The notes below the pieces were generated by a model that saw only the letters and a list, made by a program, of their open reading frames with translations, was not told where the DNA came from and searched no databases. Made by a program: the position numbers and the translations under genes. Below, in pieces: positions 22,155-36,247 of a stretch of 64,000 bases of DNA (positions are counted from its first letter, which is position 1; every line of letters starts with the position of its first letter). This stretch comes from Neodontobutis hainanensis (taxonomy: Eukaryota > Chordata > Actinopteri > Gobiiformes > Odontobutidae), in NCBI GenBank assembly GCA_024349245.1, contig JALDNG010000100.1, positions 186,001-250,000 of the forward strand, read 5' to 3'.

Positions 22155-22480
22155 TAAGGCCAGGGAAGGCCATTTTATTTATATAGCACAATTCATACAC
22201 TTTGTCATTCAACGTGCTTTATAGAAATAAAATACAAATACAAAATAAAATGGACAAAATTTTGAATAAAAAACATAAGTAAAATACAGAATAAAAATCA
22301 AAATTTGAAAATTAATAAGGCGAAGAGTGCAGATAAGTTCAGTTTCAGTTGTCTTTACTGAATGTAGTGGGAGCTAAAGAGGAAGGTTTTTAACTTTGTT
22401 TTTATAATAGGAACAGAGTTCAGTTTGTTGAATGTGACCAATTTTAAAGATGCCATCCCAGAAAAGGGCAGTGTTTTTAT
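22155..22480 (+). repeat. Old dispersed repeat beginning ATTTATATAGCAC
   Basis: CATTTTATTTATATAGCACA, then CATTCAACGTGCTTTATAG and an A-rich stretch, then GAGTGCAGATAAGTTC and GAGCTAAAGAGGAAGG. A diverged copy of the second half, GAGTACAGATAAAACACTTTC with GAGCTAAAAAGGAG, lies at 50430-50510, downstream of a CATTTTATTTATAACGCACA start at 49990. Both are therefore members of one dispersed family. Confidence 0.5.
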
Positions 22481-22554
22481 TGACTCCATTTTAGTGTTTT
22501 TCTGAAGACTCTTCACTGACACTTTTTCCATTCAACTTACTCACTTAGGAGACA

Positions 22555-23040
22555 TTTACATTCTTACATTTAGTAATTTAACAGACGCTTTTATTCAAAG
22601 CGACTTTGGCAATTTTAAAATCACATGGTAACAAAAAGCATAAGTGCACCAAAAACTAGTCTGTTAGAACTCAGCACAGTATACAAAGCTAAAGCTTTTT
22701 TTTTTTTTTTTGAAGAAAAGGAATCAATAGAAAGGAAGTAGAATTCAGTGTCTGTCAGTCAGGTGTTGACAAAAGAGATATGTTTTCAAGCATTTTTTAA
22801 AGATGGCTACAGAATCTGCTGATCTTGTAGCAGCAGTAGATCATTCCACCAATGTGGAACAGATCCAGAGAAAATACGTGAGAGTGATTTTTTTTCCTTT
22901 TTGGGATGGTACAACTAGACGTTGTTCATTTGCAGAGCGCAGGGATCTGGTAGAACATAGGTCTGTATCAGTGAGTGAAGATATGAGGGGGCGGGGCCAG
23001 TGGTGGTCTTGTAGGCTCTTGGCCACCAAAGAGACATAAA
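22555..23040 (+). repeat. Dispersed repeat beginning AACAGACGCTTTTATTC
   Basis: Starts with AATTTAACAGACGCTTTTAT then CAAAGCGACTTT, a very common fish repeat start. The body contains CATTCCACCAATGTGGAAC and a GGGATGGTACAACTAGACG region familiar from complete family members. The 78-codon open frame inside (22803-23039) is incidental. Confidence 0.5.
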
Positions 23041-23044
23041 TGAC

Positions 23045-26000
23045 TTTTTACATCTTGGAGCAAGACTAAAAACATGTATTTTATTCTGTGTATATTTCTT
23101 TCTTTTAAACTGCATTAGAGGTAATTTACTTCTTTATTCTGCTGTGTGTTACTCTCATCATTTTTAATAATGTAACATTTTGTTCCAATTTAGGATACAT
23201 TATCAGAGCGCCTTCAGCATCAGAGTACAAGATGGGCCATTAACTAAACATAATTGTACTGTGGTACATAATGTAATGAAAACACTCTGCTTTTAATATT
23301 GAAGGTACTTCAAAAGGTGCTGTTTTTTCATGGAGCAGGTTTGCTGACTATGGACAAGAATGTTAATCAGAGACAGTACCTGACGAGTGGAGGGTTTGGC
23401 TGAAAGAACCAGACCAGGCAGAGAGCCTGATATGCTTTAAGGAGACCACTGCAGTGTGTGGCTACTGTCTGTGATTAGTAAACTACATCTCAGGGCCTGG
23501 CTGTGAACCAGAAATCAGGATTTATTCACAGAGCTGTTCCTTTAGTTCATAAAAACATTCAACGTCTGTGCTTGGGCTGTCCTTGGACAATAAAGCACGT
23601 GTTAGAAATATGATTACATTTTGGCCGGGAGGTTTTTCACTCTGGTGTATGTGGAGGGCAGCTGAGTCGCAGATATCCATTAATGATTGGCTGCTTGAGA
23701 AAAATAGAGATGCACAAGGTCAGATGTGTTCAAGGACAACTCCAGACTCCAGAGGTTTTCAGTGGTGAGGACAGAAAACACCATTCACAAAGAGAAAAGG
23801 CATTTAAATGATGTGTGATGGTTTTAAAGTGGCATGAAAATATCCATCTCTATTCACCATGTCATTCATATCCCATAGCTGTTGGTTTTATCTCACAGCA
23901 CCAAGTTTGTGGAATTTCTCAAGGATCCAGCTATATGCACATAGACGGAACATAGTTTTGTCTTTCTATTTATCAAATGCCTGATTGCTCCTTAGATGAA
24001 TAAAGAAACATCTTCCACCTTAAAAGTTTGTCCAGATGTCTTTGACTTAAAGCGCATCTACCTAATTTTCTTTTTGCTGTCCCGGTCTCAAGCTGAACAG
24101 GTGAGAACAGGCTAGGTGACCTTTTCTGCTGTTATTGTATTTGTCTGTGGAGGATTTTCAATCATTCTAGGACATATTCAAGAACAGTTTTTATAAAAGA
24201 CAGCTGATGAAAGCTATACCTTGGAATCAGTAGACTTGAACAATGTTCCTAATACATTACCATAAATGTAAAAACCTGAATAAATCTGGATCTGGATAAA
24301 TCTGGATCAGAAAAAAGTTGCGGGTTGCTGGGAAGAAAGTAACTTTTGCGAGTGCGGAGAAACTAAAGACAAGACAGCGCTGGTTTTTTGCAGAGTTGTA
24401 AAATTTGCTAAGACTGTTGCCAACATATCTTTACTTTCTCTGGAGAATAACTGCTAATGTTTCACTTAGATGGCATCTAAAGCTGTTGCCATAGTGACAG
24501 TTAAAGGAGCCGCAGCAAAAGCAGAAAGGCAAGAGAGAATAACAAATATACCGAGCCCATATACTTCATGTGACAACAGAATAAAATTGGTAGGCTGGTA
24601 TAGGTGCATTTGCTGATGTCAGTCAACCTCTTCAATATTGCCCAATACCGAAGTTAAACCAATGTATGGGTGAATCCCAACCTTAAACTCTTGTTCAGAG
24701 TCAGACCGACGAAATCCCGTAATCGTCTCCTCCTCGTTAAACATTGTGTGTGACAATATTTTTCTGTGTTAAAAGACTTATACAGCAACAGAATAACTAA
24801 TTTCTCTGTTTCTGCTCATCAGTAGCTGTTGTTGACATCAATGTTGACCAATGAGAGCAGCCAATAATATATATATATATATATATAATAGTATAATATT
24901 TAAGTAATCCACATTGCAGTCCTCTTCTTGTTATGTTGTATTATTCAGTGTATTCACCTTTTTAACTTGACAAATTAAAAAAGATACACATTTGGCTAGT
25001 GGTTTGTTTTGTTGTAATGAATGAATCCTTACTGTAAATACAGAATACGCAAGATAGTCCTGACCTGGTCTTGGTCTGATCATGGTCTGGCCAAATAATC
25101 CACCAAAGACACGTCCTTTGTGATGTCCGGTATGGGAAAATTATTTTTGTAATTACAATGTAGCTCGGGCGGACTTAATAAACAAGACCTCATAAGTGCT
25201 TCTGAAACTACTGGTAAGACAACGTTTGTCTACATGTACGCAAAGTACCAGTGAGGTCCAAAATGGTCACTAGTGTGACTTGTGACAGCCAAGTGTCTAC
25301 TAGTAGTTCTAGTAAGACTAAAATTGGTTAGTTGCACTAGTAACACTAGATGGACGTAAAGACTTAAAGACTTAAATGTGCAGAAGTGTTTAAGGTCTGG
25401 GACAGAGCGGTGCTGAGAGAGAGCGCAGGATTTACAGAGACTGGGGCTATATCAGAGTCTGGAGAAACTCAGGCTACAGTCTTCTCACAGTCAGCACACT
25501 TCACAGATCATTTTCCATTTTCAGTTTTGGTGCTTGTTGGGACCCTTGCATGTTGGGCGTCCCTAGGCGCTAGCTTACTCTTGGCTAATGGTAAGCACAC
25601 CACAGCTTGTGGTGAGACACATTTTGCAGAACGGGGAGCAGTGAGCTTACGTTATCCCTAATATAAGCCTCTTCTATCACTGTTTTTTCAGAGAGCCTAC
25701 TCGTGCTTGCATGCTATTTTTAATGATACCTCTTAATAACACCTCTTTTGCTTTAAGAAAAAAAACACAGCTATAGAAGAACATATAGCCAAAATCCTTC
25801 ACTGTCCTTCTGCTTGTAATTGAGTTTGGTGCTGTAAGTTAACACAGAAAGGAACACGTCGCCCCCCTCACCACAGGCTGTTGTCAGAGAAATGTGAGTG
25901 AGGGTCTGTAGTACATCACAGACTGTAGATAATGAACAACTCTGCTCCTGAAGGCTCCTTCTGAGTGCTCCCGGTGTGATCCATCACCGCTCCTCATCCT

Positions 26001-27480
26001 CCTCTGAGCCCTGAGACATGAGCCTCGGGACAGAGGCTGGTGAAATACTGCCATTGATTATGTTTAAGACAGATACAGATCAGGGCAAAAGAAAATTGTC
26101 CAGGCTTGTGGTGCTGTTAGGAGTTTTTTATTTCTTTTAATATTTCTCAAATATTCCTACATACTCTTGTGGAACTATTGTTCCTAGGGTCTGATCAAAG
26201 ACAGTAGTACAAGAAGTTAAAATAGTAATAGAAATAGTACTTAACTTGGGTGCATGCAATGTCAAATAGAAAATGAGTATATCTACATAAATTAATATTA
26301 TTCAGTTTTGCAACAGATTTCAGACAAACTAGTGACTGTAGTTTTGAGATGGTCAAGGAAATTAATTTCTGATGAGTATGGTGGGTCATGTTACAATCTA
26401 ATTTCATTTTTTTGTCTTCTTTTACTCTTGTTTAGAAAGTAGTTTCTTGTTAGCAGTGAGCTAACGTTTAGTTTGCAGTGTATCAGAGTCTGTGTGTAGC
26501 ACAGTCTGTGACTCAGATAGCAGCTGAGTAACTCTGCGTGGTCTTTGGGCTACTTCCTCACTGATGTGACTTATCTCTAAATCTCATGAGATTTGTGGAT
26601 TTGTGAAACCTACTAATGTGGGAACAAAGTGAAAGTCTTGTTTTGCTGATGGGCTGATAAATATTGTCATAAATATTCTAATTAGTGAGTAAAACATTTG
26701 TGCTTTTGTGTGGGGGAGGGGCAAACATGGTAATGCCCGAGGGGAGGGTCCCTCCTTTAGTTTGTCAATAAGATGTTATTTTTTAAATACCATCTGGGGA
26801 CAAACAGGTATATATAAAGTTCTGCTCTGTTCTGTTCACATGACTTTGTCAGTGAGAGGGCCATACCATGCACGGCCCTATGTACTACATTCATTTAATA
26901 TAAGTCAAATTCCACCAGGGTGTCCTCTGCATGTTTTAGTTCACCTCTGGTCACCTCTGAGAACTCCACTGAACTCTGTATTGTTTGCACATCGGCTGCC
27001 TTTGAATTACTGTCACCACATGATGAGGACATCTGCATGGCGATCACTAGATGCCTCCGAGCCTATTGATTCTCAATTGTGCCATTCTGTAACAGGTTTA
27101 AAATCACTGATTACTCCTCGTCTGACTGGGTTTGTTCACAGGATCGACCCCATTTGTCAGTATTTCCGATCATGTAGGAAAATGACGGGAGGATAGTGAG
27201 GGATTTGGGAATCACCGCTGCAGGTCTAGGCAGGTAAAGTTTTTAGTCAGTCAGGTGTATTGATGTGCAGTGATTAGCTGCTCTTGTCCTTAAAGCCTGT
27301 GCATTTTGATGTTCCGTCAACCAAGCTTCGACTCAAAGTGAAACGGTTTGCATCGATTGTTTGATTGTTCCTGTTATCTATCTTGCAGTCGTGCCTTTTC
27401 TTGACAGGGAATCTATTTCTGAACTAAAACAATTCAATTAGGAATATAGAAGAGGGCATTGGAAGAAACAGAAGAAAGGC
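23045..27480. other. Non-coding interval
   Basis: No gene recognised; the longest frame (26708-27196, 162 codons, plus) has no domain or coding signature. It contains a short (AT)n at 24867-24887 and a cluster of CTAG-containing short repeats at about 25200-25355. Confidence 0.5.
24867..24887. repeat. (AT)n microsatellite, short
   Basis: About ten AT units. Confidence 0.8.
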
Positions 27481-27489
27481 TCTCAATTA

Positions 27490-27860
27490 TTTAGTTAATT
27501 TTGGTTTATTTAACAAGGGACAGCAGAAATGAATAAAAGATGGAATGAATATGCCAGTGTTAGACTAAAGAGCATTTGCATCTGTAGTCCTCTAGTGCTC
27601 ATGCTTTATCTTGAAAAGGCTTGTTTAAAATTACATATATCCAAGAAGATAAGAACAAGAAAACCCAAACAGAGCCAAATTTAGAGCAAAACCAAGCATT
27701 AATCAGAATAAATAAATGCAATAAAAGTAATGCAAAAAACAAAGGGTGACAATGTTAAACAACAAAGATTTGATTTAAAAAGCCAGAGCTGTGTAGAGCA
27801 TCATTATCTTTTATCCGACATAAGGATTTTATTATCAAATCAAACCCAACCGTTAAAATG
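27490..27860 (+). repeat. Dispersed repeat with TTTATTTAACAAGGGACAG start
   Basis: GGTTTATTTAACAAGGGACA followed by ATATGCCAGTGTTAGAC and GCATCTGTAGTCCTCTAG reproduces the order of motifs in a common fish dispersed repeat. The 3' limit is uncertain. Confidence 0.45.
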
Positions 27861-27864
27861 TTGG

Positions 27865-30800
27865 CCTATAAACATTTGTTTGGATGCTCTTGTTCTTTGG
27901 TGCACCTACATGCCATCAACATACTGTAGGTTTACAGTGGATCACCTCTCACCTTGTGTATCCATATATGCAGACGAGTGCATGGTTTTACAAAGGCTCA
28001 GACCGTGTTTACAACATGAAGCTGGCTCTGATCCACCAAAGTATCCAGGTGAAAAAGTTGTGGCGAACATTAGGAGTGTAGTGCACAAGAAAAATGGATT
28101 TAGTTTTTTTTTCCAATAAGAGCTAACAGAAAACTATCACACTGAATTCCTTCTGATTGATCACCTTGCACTATCTACAATGATTATGAGTTACAGAATA
28201 ATTCTATCCTTTGGGTGTGACAGTGCTGTGGCCATGATTTGATCCGATTTGAAAAGACGAGATTACATGTCACTTGTGTTGTTCAAGCAGTCATGAACAA
28301 ATCAGATCTGGGTCACTTATTTGAGCTACTGTCTGAACAAATATCTCCTGGATCTATGTTATTATTTGAAACAGAGACATGCCACGACACAAACCTGAAA
28401 AAGACAGAGCTTTATTCTGCATCGTTTGTCTCCTTCTTGTCCTCGGTCTCACCTCTGCTGTAGTTAATCCTGACGGCTCACGTTCGACTGCACAGTGAAG
28501 CTAACCAGGCAGAACTGGTGCCTTTCCAAATGCACGCACTCCCACCTCTTGTGTTTTTTTTTTTGGTGGAAGCGACAGGTGAAAGATCCCGCTCTGAGGC
28601 GACAGATTGCAGCAGGTGTGTGGATGTGGTCGGATGAGCCTGGATGGCCCTTTGGCTGATTACACAGAAGGTCTACGGAGAGGAGACGACAGAGGGCAGA
28701 AGGAGGACAGGAAACAGCACTGTGTCCTTCAATACCTCTGCATGGAGGAAAAAGACAGAAATACAACTTTTCAGCACAGCGAGGTTACATTGGAATTGTA
28801 AAAACATAAAAAAAAACATACATAGATGTGAAATTTGTGGAAAAACAGACAGTGTTTTGCAAATTCAACCAATTTCACTGCAAATTTTGCCCATTGATAT
28901 AATGTATCTAAATGTTAAATGGATGATACTATTGTTGGCACTCAAAGCACTTTTAAATAACTATTTATTCACAAAAACACACACATTCTTACACCAGACA
29001 TTTATTTGGCACTTTGTGTTATTGTTTGGTTAATTTCCTGCCTTTGGATCAATGTTTGGTCCACTTTACCTATCACCTTAAAGAAATGCCATCAGAATTT
29101 TAACTTTCATTTCCAAAAGGAACATTTTTGGACAAACATGGATTTACTTTGCAGCCGACTAAGACTTCTTTTTTTTTTTTAATTGCACATCCACACTCCA
29201 ACAAATGAGACTTACTCAGGAAATGAGCTAGAGTTTGATTTAAGTCAACCAAACAGGGCACACTAAAATAAATTTTATTAATGTCTTCTTAACTTTCTTT
29301 TAACTGCTAGTAATAAGACTGGTAGAACGTCTAGGCTATCTGTGGTAAAGGTTTGTCTCTCTGTCCTTTGTTGTCAGGTGTATGGCTCACATCCTTCCTA
29401 CTCTTTTTATGTGCTCCATTAATGTCACATGTAGTGGTGTGACCTTGGATCCACTGCTGCACACTACGACTAACAGTCTATATATAACCATTGAGGAACC
29501 AGCACAGTGAATGTCTTCTGACTCTAAACCTTTGCCCGTCGTACTTCGACACTTCTCCCATTCAACAACACAACTTACTCTGTGGAATCTCTTTATTCTT
29601 TAAATGAATGTTTTCGGCCTCTAACTATGGTTTTCAGAAAGAGACAAGCAACATATTGGTTGAATTTGCAGAAAAATACATAAACTGAAGCATTTTTTGG
29701 CTGTTTTTATGGCAACAGCGATGTGAGCTGCTGTCAATCAGGTTTCACAGTACTTCAGAACATCATGGAGTTTGTGTGTTTCCTCTACACCTGGTTGATT
29801 GACAAATGAACGGGAAATGCTGTGTCTGAGATAATTATGTGTGTCATTGTTGATTTGACAACTTTATCATTTTTTACACAGAAACGTTATATTGCTATCT
29901 CTGATCCCAGCTGCTTTGTCCATGAAACAAGTACACCCTGGACAATCAGAGAGCCAACACTTATAGACATATACTGACAGAAAACCACTCTCATTCATTC
30001 ACTATGGGCAATTTACAGTCACCTTTTCCAAATCTACACACATGTCTTTAGACAATAATATCAAGAGAAAGTCAAGCTATTAAAAGCCCTTTTCCTGATG
30101 GCTGCTATGCACAATGCACATGCATGCATAAAGTTTACTTCACCTGTGACAAAACAACATGGAAACCTTGCACCAGGTTTTCTGTATCTGAGATATTATT
30201 GTTTAGAAACATATGCAGTATAAAATAATTGTCAGGACCAATAGGCAATTTGAAAACTTATGGACCTATGGAACTATAAAATATTACAATAACAACAGGT
30301 GATTGCTGTCTAATGTCTTAAGTCAATAGATCTGTCATTATTCCATAAACTATATACTTATTCCCAGTGTCTTAGTTTAGAAAACTATAGTACATCAGTC
30401 ACAGCTTCTCAAGGCTAAAGCGGTGAGTGTTTAGTGTGACTTTACTTGAACTTCAGTTTAAAAATGAAAGGCTCTGTTTCTCCCATTTGGATTGTTGGTA
30501 GTGTCCAAACTGATGTGAATATAAACACTACTAAACACAAGCCTGGATGTTCATGAAAAAACAACACATCACTATTATTAAAATATATATCCAAGTAATA
30601 TTTCTAGTACTTTGTGTAAAGAAGGGGGTAGTCAGGGGGTTTACATTTTTTTTTTATATAACCCATATTATATTTTATAATGTGCCCATGCCATGTACAT
30701 ATTAAATTTGTTGTTGAAGCTGAAATTAGATAATGGAGATTAGCCAGTTGCCATGACAACAATACATCAGTCAAGATCTTCTGCTCTTTCTACTCCTAAT

Positions 30801-32100
30801 CTGTCTTGTCTTTTCTGTCTTTCCTCTGTCCACTAACTCTTGAAAGACCCTCTCCTTGGGTCGGGGTCGGCAGAGGTACCCATCAAAGGGATTTGGTTCT
30901 TCTTCACTGTTTTCCTTGTTGTGCTTGTCCAGTGGGGATTTTTTTTGTAAAGTGAGGGGACGTTTTGTTGTAACTGCTGCTATATAATTAAAGTTGTCTT
31001 GCCAGAATGATAGACCTGCTGAAAATGTAAATACAATATTATTAATTCAACTACCACCTAGACCTACCTAGTAAATGATAAAAGCATAAAAAGTGTAAAG
31101 TGTAAGTTGCAGTAACTTCGAAAGTTTCTTTACTATTTGTCTTACCATTGGGTTTTTGTTGGACTAAAATACTTCAGTACAAACTTCACAAACCTTTTTC
31201 CAATGAAATTCACAGCTTAAGGAAAAGGTTAAATAAACTGTCCAGTCTCACTTTTACCATTCGTACTCACATTATTTACAAATGTATTCGGGTCTTTGGA
31301 TTGGTGTAAGTTTTCTTTATCTTTAGCTTCACTGAACCGTGCCAGCCTCATGTGTAATAGTTTACTGTGTATTACCTGTATATCCAGTTGTGTTTTGTGT
31401 TCAGCTCTATTTTGAGCCTGTTTTGTCTGATATAGCGCTTCATTTCATTGCTCTGTGCTGCGCAGAAACTACTTCCCTCATCACATTAGACTGTGCTTTG
31501 CTCACTTCTCCAAAAGGGTTATTTTTGTCTGTGATGTGCAGAAATAAAATCTATTGTAACATGCTTTTTGCTGTTTTAGCAGGAGGTTTATTTTACTTAG
31601 AAATTGGTTTGGTTTAAAAGACACATCACAAAGTCAATGTATCCTCAGATTCCCCGATAAATAATGACACACGGGAGTCAAAAAGTCTCATATCGACTGT
31701 GCCTTAGGCTGGTACTTCGCACTATTAACACGGTTTAATGAACTTTAATAAAAGATTCAACGTTTTAAACTGTAATTACTTTCTGATGTAACGTCTCACA
31801 TTGTGCATGACACGGATATTGTTCAACCAATTTAAAAGAGAAGCAATTAAAGGAGGTTTGTTTAATGAGTAGCAGGAGAATAAGCGTATAATAGAAACAT
31901 CATCATAAAAGAGCTGGGTTTACAGCAGCAGCAGAGCTGGGTTACAACACAATTTGAATTGGGAAACAAAAATGTAGCCAGAGCTTATTAGCAGCTACGT
32001 AATACACAAAACAGAGGCAACATTGGAGCTTCCCGTATTTCAGTATGTTTTGGCAATCTTTACTTTGCTGTACCTTTAGCCTTTCATATATTCTTTGCCA
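27865..32100. other. Non-coding interval
   Basis: AT-rich, with several poly(T)/poly(A) runs (for example 28553-28564, 29169-29180). No exon, RNA gene or resolvable transposon was identified. Confidence 0.5.
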
Positions 32101-32104
32101 TCAT

Positions 32105-32443
32105 GCACAGGTAGGAGTGAAGTTGTACGCAGACACAAAAAGCCTTTCCAAGATTATTGCAGTTGAGGTTTGTCGTTTATTGCAAGTAATCGAGTACAAA
32201 AACAGATGAACATACCAGTTACTTTGGTCCATTGTCTTTGATCTGGGCCATGTGTTCTTTGGTCTGGTGAGAACTGTCTGTGCTCCCCTTCCCTGTGGTT
32301 TTTCCACTTCCTGTAACCTATGCCCCTTATATACAACCATGTGCATCTAATTACTGCCACCTAGTGTCCAAAACAAGAATTTAAATATAATCAAACAATA
32401 TAAAATATCATGCCAACAATAAACATAAAATGGCTCCTACACA
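32105..32443 (-). mobile_element. Possible solo LTR, minus strand
   Basis: Read on the minus strand, this segment starts TGTAGGAGCCATTTTATG and contains a TATATAAGG box (32325-32333). An AATAAA in GCAATAAACGAC (32176-32181) follows about 150 bp later, and it ends near CACTCCTACC. The order of TATA box and polyadenylation signal over about 340 bp suggests an LTR. Unlike the LTR at 121-752, I could not find a matching target duplication, so the limits and identity are tentative. Confidence 0.35.
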
Positions 32444-32446
32444 GTA

Positions 32447-32667
32447 TATATTTACATTTACATTTATTCATTTAGCTGACGCTTTTATCCAAAGCAACTT
32501 ACATTGTTCTACAGTAATTACCAGTGTTACAGTCACTGAAGGTAAAGTGGGTTAAGTGTCTTGCCCAAGGACACAACAACAGTATGAACTGTGGGGAGAG
32601 TGGGAATGGAACCGCCTACCTTCCTGTTGAAGGACGAACGCTCTACCCACTGAGCTACTGCCGTCCC
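32447..32667 (-). mobile_element. tRNA-derived SINE (V-SINE-like), minus strand
   Basis: On the minus strand it starts GGGACGGCAGTAGCTCAGTG (tRNA A-box region, TAGCTCAGTGGGTAGAGCG). A B-box-like GGCGGTTCCATTCCC follows, then a body with CACAGTTCATACTG and TGTCCTTGGGCAAGACACTT, and a tail GCTTTGGATAAAAGCGTCAG then TAAATGAATAAATGTAAATG. The plus-strand copy at 50055-50215 has the same head and body. It is not a functional tRNA gene: after the tRNA-like region it continues into the SINE body. Confidence 0.75.
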
Positions 32668-32669
32668 GG

Positions 32670-35600
32670 ATATGTCCTTTGTTCATCTTGTGTCTTTTGC
32701 TAGAGTGCTGCACGGATATCCCAAATGTAAAGAGTGGTGTCTTTCTGGTGTTCTACAGTAAGAAAATAATCTCCCAGTCTTCTAATAGAAAGAACACGAA
32801 GGCTCTCAAAAAGGTAAAATAAAAAAAATGCTTTCCTTTATTGCAACAATGCATTTCAGCCTTTTTAGGCAAACTCAAGATGGCTGCCAGATACAAACCT
32901 TTTATACCTATAGGAGATGGTCACATGTCCAAGGTGGGCAGGTACAGGTACCTGGTGAGTGATGTGAGCAGTTATGTGAGATTACAAAGAATCATCATCA
33001 CAGAAATAACCTGCACCAGAAAACATCTTCACATCAAATGGTAGGCATAACACAATAACAAGAGATACCATCGCATTCTTTACTAGAACAAAGAAGAATC
33101 TTTATAATGCAACGTCTGTCTGACTTTAAGTTTGTGCCTAGTCCTGCTAATGTAAAAACATCGGCATATATTCAAGTCTGTAAGTAGTAGTTCGGTTATT
33201 AAAAAACGTTAGGTTGGACTTTTGACCAGTGTCGATGTCCATAAATATGGTGGTATTAAACATATTGCAGTGAACCAGCTCTTACATTAAGCCATTTTTT
33301 TTTATATAAAGGGGGGAGATGGCTGTTGACTAGTTTGTTACCCAAACATTTGCCACAGCTCACAAAAGCTCACACCCTTCTAAAATATCACCATATCCAG
33401 TGGTATTGTGACAGTATGTGTATCTCAAAGTCATATTATAGGATAAAAAAAAAAGTTTATTGAATAAAGTTAGACTAAGTAAATTGGAGAACTGGCAAGA
33501 CTTTCCTCAACAATTGAACATCCATTTTACCGAAAATGATTATCTTTGGAGACAGACGTTTGGGGACACCAGTGAGTTTAAAAGTACCCAGCACGTCAGC
33601 GGCTAAAGTAATCCATCTTCCATTAACATCTGTCTCATGAAAAAATAATGTACTCTCACTATGTAGAATCCTTCTAATGTGTTATTCAGTTTAGAATCGT
33701 GCTTTTCTTTGACACCATAGATACTCAAAACACTGCTTTTCTGAGTTTGTCCAGGCTGCATTCACACAAACAATCTACTGCTGGTGTTATACTCACTAGA
33801 TAATACAACATACAACTCTACTTTAAATACGCCTGCATTCAATTGACCTTCTTGTAAAACCCATTCTGAGAAACATATCACAGAGCGGTATGGCAGCTGC
33901 ACAGTTGCCGAGAGAAAAAACCTGCAGCATGTGGTGACGGCTTTGCACATTTTTAAGATGGAACTTCCTGTATATGAATGAATAAATTAAACATGGCATT
34001 ATAAACATGAAGATGTCATTTATTCATTCATTTAGAAAGAATTCTGAAAGTAGAGCAGCAAAAGACATTTGCTGTTTGAACCAGGGCCTTCTGACAGTGG
34101 CTTTAGAACAGTAAAACACACACAAATAGACTGATTTCAACCTTCATGCTTTTACCTCGGTCACGCTGCTTCAGTGCTGTACAAGTCACTTTATTACACT
34201 GCTGCCAGTGCTGCTGCTGTACTCTATCTTGATCTTTTACTTATCTATTTATATTTTATTGTATTAATTCATTTATTTAATAAGTGTCTATCACAGGTTT
34301 TAATTGCTAACCTTTTAACATTGTACCCATATACTTTATGTCATGACAATTATTTCATTTATTCATTTCTTTCTCATTTTATGTCAAGGTTAAATGTAAA
34401 AACATCAACACCAAAACCTATGTAACTCTTTCATAGTGGCTTTCTAATCCGGTGCATTGATGACTGTCACTTTTTCACAATCAAACCACAGATGTATGTG
34501 TATACTCTACAGAACTGAGTCATACAGGTTAGTGGAAACATGTCTGAATGCAGTAGCTGTGAGCACAGTGGCAGCTGGTTGCTCCCTGTTTACTGTCAGT
34601 CTCAAACCATCTTTAAGGGTAACTCTGACACATTAGCGGCGTCCAAATAAATCTTAAAGTCTCACGTCTGTCACATATGTCACTTTCATTCCTGAGGGCT
34701 TTAAAACTGCTCATATTGCGTCAAGGTGATTGGATCATAACAGTTTCTTAGCACCACATTATTTTTATACATGTCGTATTGATTTCTTCTTTGAGTCAAT
34801 TTCAACTGGATTAGCCTCATGATGAAGTCCTAAACCTGCACCGGGGGTTTGTTCCAATACAAGGGCACGTATTGCTGTTTCCTCCTGAGCTTTTCTTTTT
34901 GATCCCAGCCCCCTCCCAACACAGAGAGAGAGAGAGTGAGAACAGCGTGTGACTTTTATACATCACCAAATCCATCCTAATGGAAACAGGAGAGCAGCTG
35001 TCAGTCAGGGCTCAGCCGAGACGCTCCCGGAGGAAACAGCAGGAAGAGAGTTTTATAGAAGAGATAGCTTTTATATCCAACCAAAACATTTGAACTTTGG
35101 GGTTTCTTGGAGAGCTAAAAAAGATCATTCTTTTATTGGGCTTTGTGTAGATCCCTTGTCAATTAAACAAGTGTCAGGTGCTGTAACTTTGTTTGTGTGG
35201 CTTTGTGTGGCTCTATGGACATGCCCAGAAACAAAGCCAAATGTTGCAAACTTTTTTTTTTTCATACATAAATTTTCATATGGCATTTTCTAATCGTCTC
35301 AGAAATGTCAATTACTGACTGTTTGTGCTGTCAGTGAATGGATAGATAATGTTTAGGGTAAAGCAGCTAGATGCTACAAGCTACAACTCACTAGAGGCCT
35401 AGGACTATGTTCTGCTTGACTTGTACCAAACAACAAATATCAACACAGAGAGGAGGACAGAGTTATACACGGATGGTTTTAGGACCAGTGCGTCCTCATC
35501 AAAGACTGTTAAACTGAGAGCTGCCTGACGCGGTAAACACACACATAGTTACAACCGTAATACCTGGAAAAGGCTGTGCAAACATCCGTAAGAGCTGTAG

Positions 35601-36245
35601 CTTTTTTGGATTCATGCTCCATCTGATAATGAAAAACACAGCAGCCAACAGACCTGAGCAGAACTGAGGATCAGCAGAATAGTGAGGGTGTAAACCATAC
35701 ATGTGAGAAAAGGTTTTTTGTCATTTGGCACAGTTTATCTGTTGGATGACATCATTGGTGGTACGGTCCTTGCATTTTTTTAATAGCTACAATTTATTCA
35801 TTGCTAATTTGATCTATTGTGATGAATTTGTTTAAATGGACAAATTATGTTTTTGTTGCTCTACACTCACAATGTTGGCCTATAGTAACATCAATTAAGA
35901 AAATATTCCTGCAATGTGTGTTTGAAGTTATGTGACATTTCTCTATAGAAAAAAATCAAAGAGGTGCGTTTTATGACATTCACGATGAGAAATCCTTTGA
36001 CCCCCATTTGAATCCAGTCTCCTATGCTCAGATCAGTCATGTGACCCACAGCAAATAACTGTCTGAACAGAGAGTGATTGCTCATCCCTTTATTACGAGC
36101 CTGTATAATGAGCAGATGGCTACACAAAGAGGAGTTTGTCTTTTTATCAATTTTAAAACTTGCCTTATGAAAGATTACAAAGTCTAACATTACATCTGTG
36201 TCAAATATATATACTGTCAAGCATTACTGGCAAACATAATACACA
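32670..36245. other. Non-coding interval
   Basis: No gene, RNA or transposon recognised. A short AG run lies at 34923-34938. Confidence 0.5.
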
Positions 36246-36247
36246 TA

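Noticed and set aside
26708..27196. 162-codon plus-strand frame
   Set aside because: No domain, no coding-like composition and no splice context; it lies in AT-rich non-coding DNA.
32590..32667. tRNA gene on the minus strand
   Set aside because: A and B boxes are present, but the sequence continues into a SINE body and matches a second SINE at 50055; no acceptor-stem pairing like that of a real tRNA.
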